This document shows positions 10,300 through 19,660 of a stretch of DNA of 64,000 nt, one piece after another. Under the pieces are notes generated by a model. It was not told the DNA's origin. It was given only the letters and a program-made list of their open reading frames with translations, and searched no databases. Location: contig JAPTOF010000006.1 of the NCBI GenBank assembly GCA_028554755.1, forward strand, positions 15,437,001 to 15,501,000. Reading direction: 5' to 3'. Each line of letters opens with the position of its first letter. Position 1 is the first letter of the stretch. A program made the position numbers and the translations under genes. This DNA comes from Cordia subcordata (lineage: Eukaryota > Streptophyta > Magnoliopsida > Boraginales > Cordiaceae).

Positions 10300-11340
10300 T
10301 TAAAACATTACCTGCAAATATCCATAACATTTAATCTCTTCCATGTAACTGCCACAAGTGTTCAATGATATTTGCTTGGAGTTGAGAATAAATTTACCAA
10401 TTAATATTGCAAATGAACTATCTTTAGCAGAATCACAATTAATTTTTGGATTATCGATTTTTCTTCGTCTTTGATAATCATGTTATACATTATTATGCAT
10501 GCTTTTATGATATTGTTAAGTGTTTCATGATCCCAAAATCGTGTAGGTCTACGAATAATTGCAAATCAAACCTAAAGCACCCAAATGCGCATACCATGTT
10601 CTTTCTAGTTGACTCTTGAACTCTAGCAAAATGTTTTCTTTTATTACCTTGTGGAGGAGGGATAGTTTTCACAAATATTGACGAAGACGGATATATACCA
10701 TGTGCAAAGGAATACCCCATTGTATAGTTACACCTAATGATTATTTAATTGACCTTTAGGGCTCTCTCTTCAAGTAATGCTTTAAAAACTGAAGATCGTT
10801 CCAAAACATGTATGTCATTTAATTAACTAGGTAATCCAAAAAAACATGACATATCCAAAAATCATGTGAAGCAACAGCTTCTAAAATAATTGTTGGTTCA
10901 TGATAACAATCACTATACATACCTTTTCATGCTGTTGGGCTATTTCTCCACTTTCAATGCATGCAATCAATACTTTTCAATGTTCCAGGGAATCTTCTTC
11001 AATTACCAATTTCCAGCAATCTAATAATATTACTTTCATTTGGTGATCTCAAGTATACATCTCCAAATATTTCCACAATCGACTTTAATGAATTTTTTTG
11101 AAGTCTCAGTTGCTGTGGATTCTCCTATCCTCACATAATCATCAACTGAATTTGCAATTACTCTGTATGCAAGCATCAATAATATAGCTATAACCTTTTG
11201 TAATGACAATAAACCCTGATGACCTAATTTTGTTGACAAATGATATGTGGATCCTACACTTACCACTGCTAGTTGAATTTAACAAAATAAGAGACAACTC
11301 ATTCAAAATCTTCTTGTAGAAATATTTGGAGGACAAGCAA
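10300..11340 (-). pseudogene. PIF/Harbinger transposase, copy 2
   Basis: On the minus strand: MLAYRVIANSVDDYVRIGES near 11170-11110 (N-terminal region), broken continuation to about 10980, CYHEPTIILEAVASHDFWI near 10910-10850 (part of the DDE core), and GYSFAHGIYP...IPPPQGNKRKHFARVQES near 10720-10600 (C-terminal core of HARBI1-like transposases). Many stops and frame slips separate these blocks. The family encodes a DDE transposase of about 350-450 residues with 3 bp (TTA/TAA) target sites. Same family as copy 1 at 3380-4630, but longer, so it shows what copy 1 has lost. Confidence 0.75.
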
Positions 11341-11360
11341 GATTTTCGGTTGAAATAGTC

Positions 11361-11480
11361 GTTATATAGCCTTTCATGGTTTTGCAGCCCATTATATAGC
11401 CTTTCATGGTTTTGCAGCCCATTATATAGCCTTTCATGGTTTTGTAGCCCATTATATAGCCTTTCATGGTTTTGTAGCCT
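11361..11480. repeat. Four 30 bp tandem repeats in Harbinger copy 2
   Basis: Units of attatatagcctttcatggt plus ten more bases at 11361-11390, 11391-11420, 11421-11450 and 11451-11480, differing at three or four positions in total (c/t in 'gcagccc/gtagccc', and first and last bases). Copy 1 has a single diverged unit at about 3724-3753, so the array arose by expansion in this copy only. Confidence 0.9.
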
Positions 11481-11530
11481 ATCTCGCCAAATATAGTATG
11501 ACTAGAAATAGAACCACGACATACACATGA

Positions 11531-11757
11531 CTCGTTTGGATTGACTTTTTTCAAAAGCGCTTTTTCTAATAACTTTTGAAAAAAGTATTTTTTTAAAGTT
11601 AAAAATTCTGGCTTCTAGAAAAAGCTGTAAAAGAGCCTTTTTCAAAGTTTTAACTTTTTTGGAAGCCAAGCTAAATAGTTATTACAAAAAGAAAAAAACT
11701 TTTTTAGAAAAAGTGTTTTTATATTAAAAAAAAGTCAATCCAAACAGGCCTATATTG
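11531..11757. mobile_element. MITE inserted in Harbinger copy 2
   Basis: Left end cgtttggattgactttttt and right end aaaaaaagtcaatccaaaca are inverted copies. The body is made of 'aaaagcgctttt' and 'aaaagtgttttt' runs that also fold back. The homologous position in copy 1 (about 3795-3805) is empty, which confirms an insertion of about 225 bp. 'atgactc' occurs on both sides (11525-11531 and 11759-11765) and may be the target duplication, but the tips are not clean. Confidence 0.6.
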
Positions 11758-11989
11758 ATGACTCTTAACAAGTTTATCTTTATTAACCAACAGTTTGATG
11801 ATTGCTTACTTTTCATTTGAGTCAGAATCATCAAGAATTTGCATACGTTGATAGTTTAAAGCCATATCTAAAATCTAAATGAATAGAATGATGATGGAAA
11901 AAATTTCAATGGTTTATGTGTTTGCAAGAGTTGTGAGTATATTTGAATATGAAGTATAATTATTTATAAACTTGAAATTTCACTAACAA

Positions 11990-12190
11990 TGACTATTGAT
12001 GAGCATAAAGTGAATGACAACAGTACAAGAAAATGATTGATGGATGGACATAAAGTGAACAGCGACCACACATAAAGCAAGGGCCGATTGATTGACATAA
12101 AGTGAACAGAGATTAAATATAAAGAAAATGACCGATTGATGGACATAATTTGAACAACTACTAAACATAGAGAAAGAAATCAACCATTTG
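11990..12190. repeat. Degenerate minisatellite in Harbinger copy 2
   Basis: Four units of about 40-55 bp with 'gattgatggacataaagtgaac' variants, matching the array at 3990-4260 in copy 1. Confidence 0.6.
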
Positions 12191-12369
12191 ACCCAAAAAA
12201 GGATTGATGGGAAGAAAATAAATTAAAAAATAATTATGAAAATTAAATTTTAATTTTAATATTATCTTTAAGAATTTTAATAAAATTTATAATAAGATAA
12301 TATGTATAAAATATAAATATTAAATATTAAAAGTGAAATTAAATAGGAAGTGAAAAGTAAGGAAACTGA

Positions 12370-12705
12370 TGGGTTTAAAGTGCCAACCCCATCCATATAG
12401 TAGAAGTTTGTTTTTCCAGTTTGTTATGCCCTTGCGACTTTTTCAAATTTCTACTGGGAACATTTGTTTGCTATTCGAAACTTTCTCCTATCTTCCGGTC
12501 TTGGCTATACAATAGAGTGGGTTGTTTATGCTATTATGATAGATTTCTTTCTTCTTTTTGTTAGGACTTGTACTAGTTTTTTTGAGTCGTATTTATTTAT
12601 GTATAAAAAATTTGTATTTTGTATGTTGTACTTTTGCTAATATCTCTTAACTTTTATTTTATGGTGTTAATATCAAATTTTAAGTTTGTTCTTGACACAA
12701 AAAGA
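12370..12705. other. Insert specific to Harbinger copy 2, unknown
   Basis: The alignment of the two Harbinger copies runs up to about 12365 and resumes at about 12710, leaving some 335 bp without counterpart in copy 1. The insert has no clear inverted ends and no recognisable reading frame; it could be a small transposon or sequence lost from copy 1. Confidence 0.35.
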
Positions 12706-13489
12706 AAAGTGAGATAGGAAATTTCTAAAAGAGAAAAAAGAAAGCTGGGAGCCCTAAATAGTATATATGAATTTGACTTGTTATAATGTAAAAGAAAAAT
12801 GGGGAAGCTGTTGGTCAGCCTAATCAAACAAGGAGAAAAAAAACGTTGGAGTTAATGAGTTAAATGACTAACTCCTTAATTTTATATACCAAAATGACAA
12901 AGTTTGCAAACAAATGAGGAAAATGACTATGTTTCAACTTCGTATTTTGAAAACACAAATTTAGAGCTCTATGTCAGCTTCAGATTGACTGGGTATGAAT
13001 GACGTGGAATTATCTCGAGTTTGTAAGTTGAAGTTCCGAAGATTAGACTTTGTGTTTTCAACGTCCAAAGCGTAACTTCGTGTTTTCAAGTTCCTAAGAC
13101 CAAGTTTGTGTCTTGAACATCCTAAGCCTAATGCAAAAATTGTTTGTTGCTGTCAAAAAGCCACAAAGAGGTCCCTGTCTGTGAAAAAGAAACACAGCAA
13201 AGATTTCTAGATCTGCACTGGTGGTCCTGCCTTGAAAGGAAAAAAAAAAAGAAGAAGCCAAAGTCGACAAACTATTCCTGGTGGTCCTCTTCAAAAAGGT
13301 TAGTAATTTCTCTCTCTTATGTGTGTATGTATATTATATATATATATATATATAATCCATTAGTTTTCACTTTTCTTCTTCTTTTGAATTCTAGTCCTCA
13401 AGAGCTAAAAGAACAAGCCACATAATTTTATCAATCGTAATAATGATGGACCGAATCAACGCAAACAGGCTAGAAAGGCTTGTGCACGT

Positions 13490-13494
<5 letters not shown>

Positions 13495-13526
<32 letters not shown>
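13495..13526. repeat. (TA)n microsatellite
   Basis: About 16 TA units, followed by a short (AC)n run at about 13543-13558. A shorter AT run lies at 13336-13353. Confidence 0.9.
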
Positions 13527-13529
<3 letters not shown>

Positions 13530-14083
13530 TGTTGTTAGATACATACACACACACACACTGCAAAAGGTAAGATGATACTGCAACCCAGAAGTAAACATTT
13601 ATTGTAGATAAGTCTAAAGATTGAGAATGATTTGTATATCATAAGGTTTTGCGTTGGTCTTTCTAGGCTTAGTTAGTTTTTAATCTATTAAAAAAAAGAG
13701 AAGGATAATAATCAAAGGCTTTAATTATACTCATGTGATTACTATATTCATGTAACAATCAATCATAATTATATTCATGTTAGAATATTGCTTGAACTTC
13801 TTTTGGTTAGCAGTAATTGGTCGGATTTGTGTTCTTTATTCAGAGAAAGTAGTTATGTTAAAAGGAAGAAGTTTTAAGAAAAAGAAGAAGAAGATGAATA
13901 AGTTTAAAAAAGAAGTATAAAGTTAAAGTTAAGAGAAGTAGTTGAGGAAAAAGAATCAGTTATAAGAAGAAAAGAGAAAGAATTTAAAAAAAGGTGTTAA
14001 GAGAAAAGTAGTATTTATAATAAATATTTGCATTGATTTTTTTTTCTATAGTTTATTTTTTATGAATTTGAATAACGAGTTAT

Positions 14084-16290
14084 TTGATTCAGGTGCTAAT
14101 GGCTAACTTATTTACTATCTTTTACTACATAAATGGAGAGATATGCTGGGATTCCAACAGGGTTTATTATCTGCCTAAAATTCCTTTGAGGGTTACTCGT
14201 GTACATTCTATGTTGAATTTTGCCGAATTGTATACTCATCTCTGCAATGATCTACAAGTTGATGTGTCAACTCACAAGATGGAGATCCTTATTGATATAC
14301 AACAGGATCGGGTTAAATGAATCCTTGCTATTATGTTATCCCTGTGACTAATGATGATGTCGTAACTCTTATGTTTGATACAGTAAAAAGGTTAGCTATG
14401 GGTGTACTGATTGAATTGTATTTGAAAATCATCCCTCCGGAACCAGAATCAGAATCAAACCATGATGTTGGTAGGCCGATCAAATTGAAGATAAGAATTT
14501 GATTAACCATGATTTGGATGAAGCTCTTAGAAGAAAGAATGAAATGCTTGACCAGAATGATATCAACCTTGATCTTTATGATGATGATCTTGCTTCAATA
14601 GCAGAACAAGAACATAGACAAGAAGAATATGAGTGTGTTCTTCCAGGCATTCCTAGAGCTATACCTATTTCTCCAGACATTTCTCATTCTACATCTATTC
14701 CCTCAAATGTTCATGAAGAATCAAATGACCAAGTTTTTTCACTAATTTTGATTCAAGTGGTACGTACGTGGAGATGGACAATCACTCCATTATCCCAGCA
14801 TCTAAATGGGGACTTCAACAAGAATTCTATGCAAAGCAAGTGTTTGCAACGAAAGGAAAAGCAATGGACATAACCAAGCGATGGCATATTGCTAATCATT
14901 GGGCATTTATGGTCCATAAGTCCACACGTGATGCATGGGATCTTAGATGTAGACTACAAGAGAACAATGGATGTAAATGGAGACTTCAACTAAAGCAAAA
15001 AAAGACAGGTATTTTTTAGGTTACCCGATATGTGGGTCCTCACACTTGTGTGTTTGCATCATTTGATTCTGATCACCGAAACTTGGATGTGAGCTTGATT
15101 GCTAGAACAATCCGAGGCCACATTGAGACAAATCCAACCACTCCAGAGGCAACTTTACATTATCATTTATTAGATACTTTTGGGTATTCTGTTAAAATGA
15201 ACAGGGAAATGATCAAGAATGTGTATAGGTGCTAGTTTGACTCTTATTAGTAGTTGAATCGTTTTATGGCAACTGTGACAAATGAAAACTGAAACTCAAT
15301 TCTTTTACAACACAGAAACAAGGGAAGTAGCCGGAATTGAGTCACCACACATTTTTAAGCAGGCTTTTTGGGCATTTGGTGTATGCATTTAGGCATTTCA
15401 ATATTGTCGTCCTATTATAAGTGTGGATAGAACACACTTGTATGGAAAATACAAAGGTAAATTGTTAATTGCAACTATAATGGATGGCGACAATCATATC
15501 TTGCTACTTGCCTTTGCTGTTGTGGAAAAATAAGACACATCTAACTAGTCATGGTTCTTGATATGTTTGCAACACGAGGTCTTTAAAAATAAGGAAGGGG
15601 TACGCCTGTTGTTTGATTGCCATCTAGGTATATTAGCTGCTGTGAGAAGTCAACAAGTAGGGTGTTCAGAAAACTACCATTGATATTGCTTGTTGCATGT
15701 AGCAAGCAATTTTAGATCACCGCACAAGAGTCTTTGGTGAAAAAGTTGGTTATATTAGTTGGTTTACAGTTGCAAGATCAAAAATATGAGAAATACATGG
15801 CGCAAATAAACTTACTCAAGCCTGATGCTATAACTTTCTTTGATAATATTCCAAAAGAGAAGTGGACATTGGCGCATGATAGGAATATACACTTTGGACA
15901 ATCAAAAATGAACATGAATGAGTGCTTCAACACCGCGTTGACAGGAATACGAGGTTTGCTTATTACATCAATGGTTTGTGCCTTGCTTTATCGTTGCATT
16001 AAATACTTTGAGCAGCAAAGACAAGTGGCAAAGAATGGTGTAGAGGCCTTTGATGAGTTCACCCGTATGCAAAGAAAATTCTGAACAAATGGAGTCAAAA
16101 AGCATGGGGCCACACTATTACTGTTGTCAACCATGCTGACCGAATTTTTGATGTGACGAGTAGAGCAGTTGGGACAAGAGGTGAAAATAGACACCTTGTC
16201 AAATTAAGGGATAGGACATGCACATGTGGCAAATGGCAATGCTATTGTATTCCATGTTCCCATGCATTAAAGGTTTGTGGTCATATTTAC
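14084..16290 (+). pseudogene. MULE (MuDR-type) transposase, decayed
   Basis: Domains in order: an N-terminal region (14084-14500) of the type found in plant MULE transposases, in two overlapping frames; an acidic linker (14499-14760); the MuDR N-terminal DNA-binding domain with GCKWRL (14882-15019) continuing as GPHTC (about 15035); RTIRGHIETNP (about 15100); the start of the DDE core with SVDRTHLYGKYKGKLLIAT (about 15418-15475, first catalytic Asp codon at 15424-15426); a broken middle part; IPKEKWTLAHD (about 15850-15890); and a SWIM zinc finger reading CTCGKWQCYCIPCSHAL (16219-16269). Total about 735 codons, normal for the family, but with stops (for example 15235) and at least three frame slips. 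It would have cut and moved the surrounding element. Confidence 0.85.
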
Positions 16291-17039
16291 TTGGATTATA
16301 AATAGTTTGTTGACAAATGGTGTAGAATTAATAACTACTCCCATTGCTACTCACATTAGTTAATGCCTCCTTTCCACGAAGATTACTGGCCAGCCATTGA
16401 TGTTCAAGGAAAAGCACCTAAAACAATAGAAAGGGAGACCAAAACCGCAACGAATTCGTAATGAAATGGATCTTACTGAAGGAAGTAATCAGATTCGTTG
16501 TGGGCTACATGGGTAGTCAGGGCATAATAGGAGGATATGTCCAACTGGGGATCAACATTTTCATCTAAACAAGGAGTTGGTTCTAGTATATAAATTGATC
16601 ATATTGTATTTTGATTTAAAGTACATGTAAGGGAGAAAGAGAGAAAACATTTGCTGAGAAATGACTGATTATTTTATTATGATTTGTGCATTACATCTAT
16701 TTGTACTTGTTCAATACTTATGTTACTTCTAATTGTATGTAATCGTATATATTTATATATCATTTAAACATTATCAATCACATTAACTATGTTATAACAT
16801 TTTTTAACAAAAAAATGCCCCAGGTTAGGAAATATGAAAGGTGGACCTATTGAGATTGGTATTAACATTGCAGGATACACATTGGTCAACAGTCATTTGG
16901 TATGCTCAGACTAAACAGGATGCAATTGAACATGTTAGTGTAATTTTTCTCTAAATAAGTTTATATTATAAACATAATCAAGAAAATACAACACTTATGA
17001 TATGTTATTGATGATCTAGGCTCTATTATCGTCTACCTT

Positions 17040-18980
17040 TATGTGTCGTCAAGTGTAGGAAAGTATACATCGCATAATACAATTAGATGATAAACTAGAG
17101 CCATTTCTCCAGCGAGCCAGATTTTTGGGAGTTATGCGGATTTGTTTTTTTTAGATGGACTGGCATTTTATCATAGCATTTGTGGAAAGATGGAGACTAG
17201 AGAGGTATACGTTCCATTTACCACACGGTGAGTGTACTATCACTTTCCAAGATGTAGAGGTGCTATTTGGATTATGTATCGATGGTCAGCCTGTCACTAG
17301 CACAGGTCTTCCTGTGGGAGTTATATGGACGAGTGTATGCTAGGATTTGTTAGGATTTACACCATAAGGGAAAGAATTAGATAGAGTGCGTCTTCGGTTG
17401 AGTACTTTGCATGAGTGATTCGTTGTGTTACCAAAGGGTGCCCCGGATGAGATCTTACAACAGCATGCTCGAGCATACGACAAATCTCAATCTAGAGTAC
17501 TTCTCATGTTTTTGACATTACTTGATAATTTTGATAGAGCCGATACTTTTAATTGGGGAAGTGCTTGCCTTACGTGGTTGTATCATGAGTTATGTAATGC
17601 ATCAGTTGGTATTTCGAAGGATATAGCAAGGCCACTGATCATGCTTCAGGTATGGGCTTAGGAATGATGTCCACGCATTGCACCCACGAGATTGGTACAA
17701 GAGTATGTGGATGAGATGCCAATCATATTGTATGCCCCATTAGCGACCAGGTAATTAAGTTATATATCATATATAACAATTCTATATCCATGACTAATTT
17801 TTAAATGAATTTGAATTAATATTTCTCATGAAATACGGGTGGATGACTAACTTTTCAGTAAAAAAAGTTGCCACACATGTGGTGTCCTAGTATAGATTCC
17901 AGCTTGATCGACTGGCTCCCGATCAGTTTTTGTGGCAGCCCTACACAGAGGAGTTATTGGCACTTCCATAGTATTGTGCTACTGGACGTGTTGTATGGAC
18001 ATGCTCTGTGCCATTGATATGTTTTCACATAGTAGAGCATCACTACTCAGCTCGAGTGATAAGGCAATTTGAAAGGCAATAAGATATACCTCCACCATAT
18101 ACGTATTCCATAGAACTCCATAAGATTGATTTAAGAAAGGGGACAACTGACTAGAAAAAGTGTCACCAAAGCTATATAGATATATGGGATCAACGTTATA
18201 ACAATATCATGGACGGTATACCGGCATCTAATGAGCTATCTCTAGATTATAAGGCATGGTACAACCGTATCACATTTCCATTTCTTACTTGGCTTGGATC
18301 TCTTCTTGATGTGGTGGTATGTTTGTTCTATACTTCTATTTTTCCTTCCCCTAATTCACTTACATTCTTTATGTAGTTTGTCTTGCATGTATATTTTTTG
18401 TTGCATATCATAATTTAGTAAATTTATATTTATATGGCAGGTTACTGAGGCATAACATATAAATAATTTGCCAAAAAGGACATCACATGATGTGTTGCTT
18501 GAGATATATAGGTCGAGTAGTAGAATGTTGCATGTTCTTGGTAAACATAGACAATTTGGTGACGTACCAAATGTAACTGCAAGACTGTCCACATCTGGAC
18601 CTGTAGAAGAACATGACACATATGAACTAGAAATGCATTATAAAGATGCTATAGCACCTTCTAACATAGACTTGACATTTACATCATATATGTCAGAGTG
18701 CTATATCACTCCTCTTCAGCTGACTAGAGCATTTCATTAGCCACCTGTGTCCTTTGAGTTCCGAGATGAAAATCTAGATATTAAGGTGTTTAGAGGTCGC
18801 AATGCCAATATCATGCATGAGGATGGGGTTGCCTTTGAGAATGTGTAGCCTGACATTGCAGTGCCTATCCAAACATTGAAAGTGTATCAAAGGTGTCTTG
18901 AGTGCAAGAAAATACTATGTTCGCCGTGTCTAGAACACACAAAAAAGCCAACGCGGTGTAGTACTGGATCACATTTGCTA
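17040..18980 (+). pseudogene. Plant mobile domain (PMD, MAIN/MAIL-like) gene, decayed
   Basis: The plus strand shows the conserved blocks of the plant mobile domain: an upstream FLGVMRI segment (about 17125-17150), LERYTFHLPHGECTITFQDVEVLFGLCIDG (17155-17343; quoted in parts: TFHLPHGECTITFQDVEVLF), a second block with DNFDRADTFNWGSACLTWLY (17425-17661), a WYN-type C-terminal block near 18200-18320, and KRTSHDVLLEIYRSSSRML (18468-18740). Intron-like gaps with gt...ag lie at about 17750-17860 and 18316-18440. Stops at 17341, 17659 and elsewhere break it. PMD proteins of the MAIN/MAIL1 group act in the nucleus with a PP7-type phosphatase in transposon silencing and genome stability; relatives are also known as transposon cargo. 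Position inside MULE TIRs favours the cargo view. Confidence 0.75.
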
Positions 18981-19550
18981 TAGATACTCTTACTTTTTTT
19001 AGTATTGAAACTATTAGAAGTGTTGTAATATATTGTTAAGTTTCTCTTTATGTGTTTCAACTCTTTATGTCATTTAGGGGAGACTATATCGAATTTTTTA
19101 TAAACCATTCTATTATTTAATAACTCAAAACACACTAATTATACAAATAACCAAAAGCAAAAAATAATAATAGAATTGCTAAAGTCTCCTCGTCTAATAT
19201 GTATTCAACTAAACACCATTGTTAAATTATTTAATTTTTTATTTTTATTTTTAAATTTTATTATTTAGTTCATATATTTTTTTATTTTTAATTTTTTGAT
19301 TAAAATTATTATTGAAATTATAAATATACGCACAACATTAGTGTGATAAGTTATAAGAAAAAATAAATGACAACTTTGTGGGTTAAAGACACAAAGTCTA
19401 ATCATTTGTCAACCAACGTGGTTGATGTTGCCACTTTTGTTACGGGTTTATTTGAATTTCGTAAGTTGGTCATTTAACTCATTTTTTTATTTGAGGAAAG
19501 TTAGTATTTTAGTGTAAAAGTCATAAAATATTAGTAGTTTGGTCATTGCC

Positions 19551-19660
19551 TCAAAAAGTTGCTTATAAGCCCCTTTTCAGCTTTTTATGATATTGTTCCC
19601 GCGGTTAAAACCCTAGGGTTTAAACTTCTCCACTTGTGAGCTCGCCATAAACGTACCAGC
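19551..19660 (+). promoter_or_regulatory. NUP107 proximal promoter / 5' UTR with palindromic telo-box
   Basis: Only about 110 bp separate the right tip of the Mutator-like element from the NUP107 ATG. In it, AAACCCTAGGGTTT (19608-19621) is a perfect palindrome made of two telo-boxes (AAACCCTA core), a motif enriched in promoters of plant housekeeping and translation-related genes. Just upstream, gttcccgcgg (19595-19604) resembles an E2F-type site (weak). No TATA box is obvious within this stretch, which fits a broadly expressed gene. Confidence 0.5.

Larger units (their letters stand above)
12860..19550 (+). mobile_element. Mutator-like element carrying a PMD gene
   Basis: The tips are inverted relatives: left 'aaatgactaactccttaattttata' type sequence from about 12862 matches, reversed, 'aatgaccaaactactaatattttat' from about 19548, and further inside both hold 'gattagactttgtgt' (13042 forward; about 19403 reversed). 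The diverged TIRs are about 200 bp long. Between them lie a MULE transposase (14084-16290) and a plant mobile domain gene (17040-18980), both on the plus strand and both decayed. Left flank is the Harbinger relic; right flank is the NUP107 promoter. A clear target duplication was not found, so the outer limits are good to perhaps 20 bp. Confidence 0.6.

Noticed and set aside
13144..13425. Open frame of 93 codons
   Set aside because: Covers a microsatellite and poly-A/poly-T tracts in the left part of the Mutator-like element; no recognisable protein.
18468..18740. Open frame as an independent short gene
   Set aside because: It continues the C-terminal part of the PMD reading after an intron-like gap.
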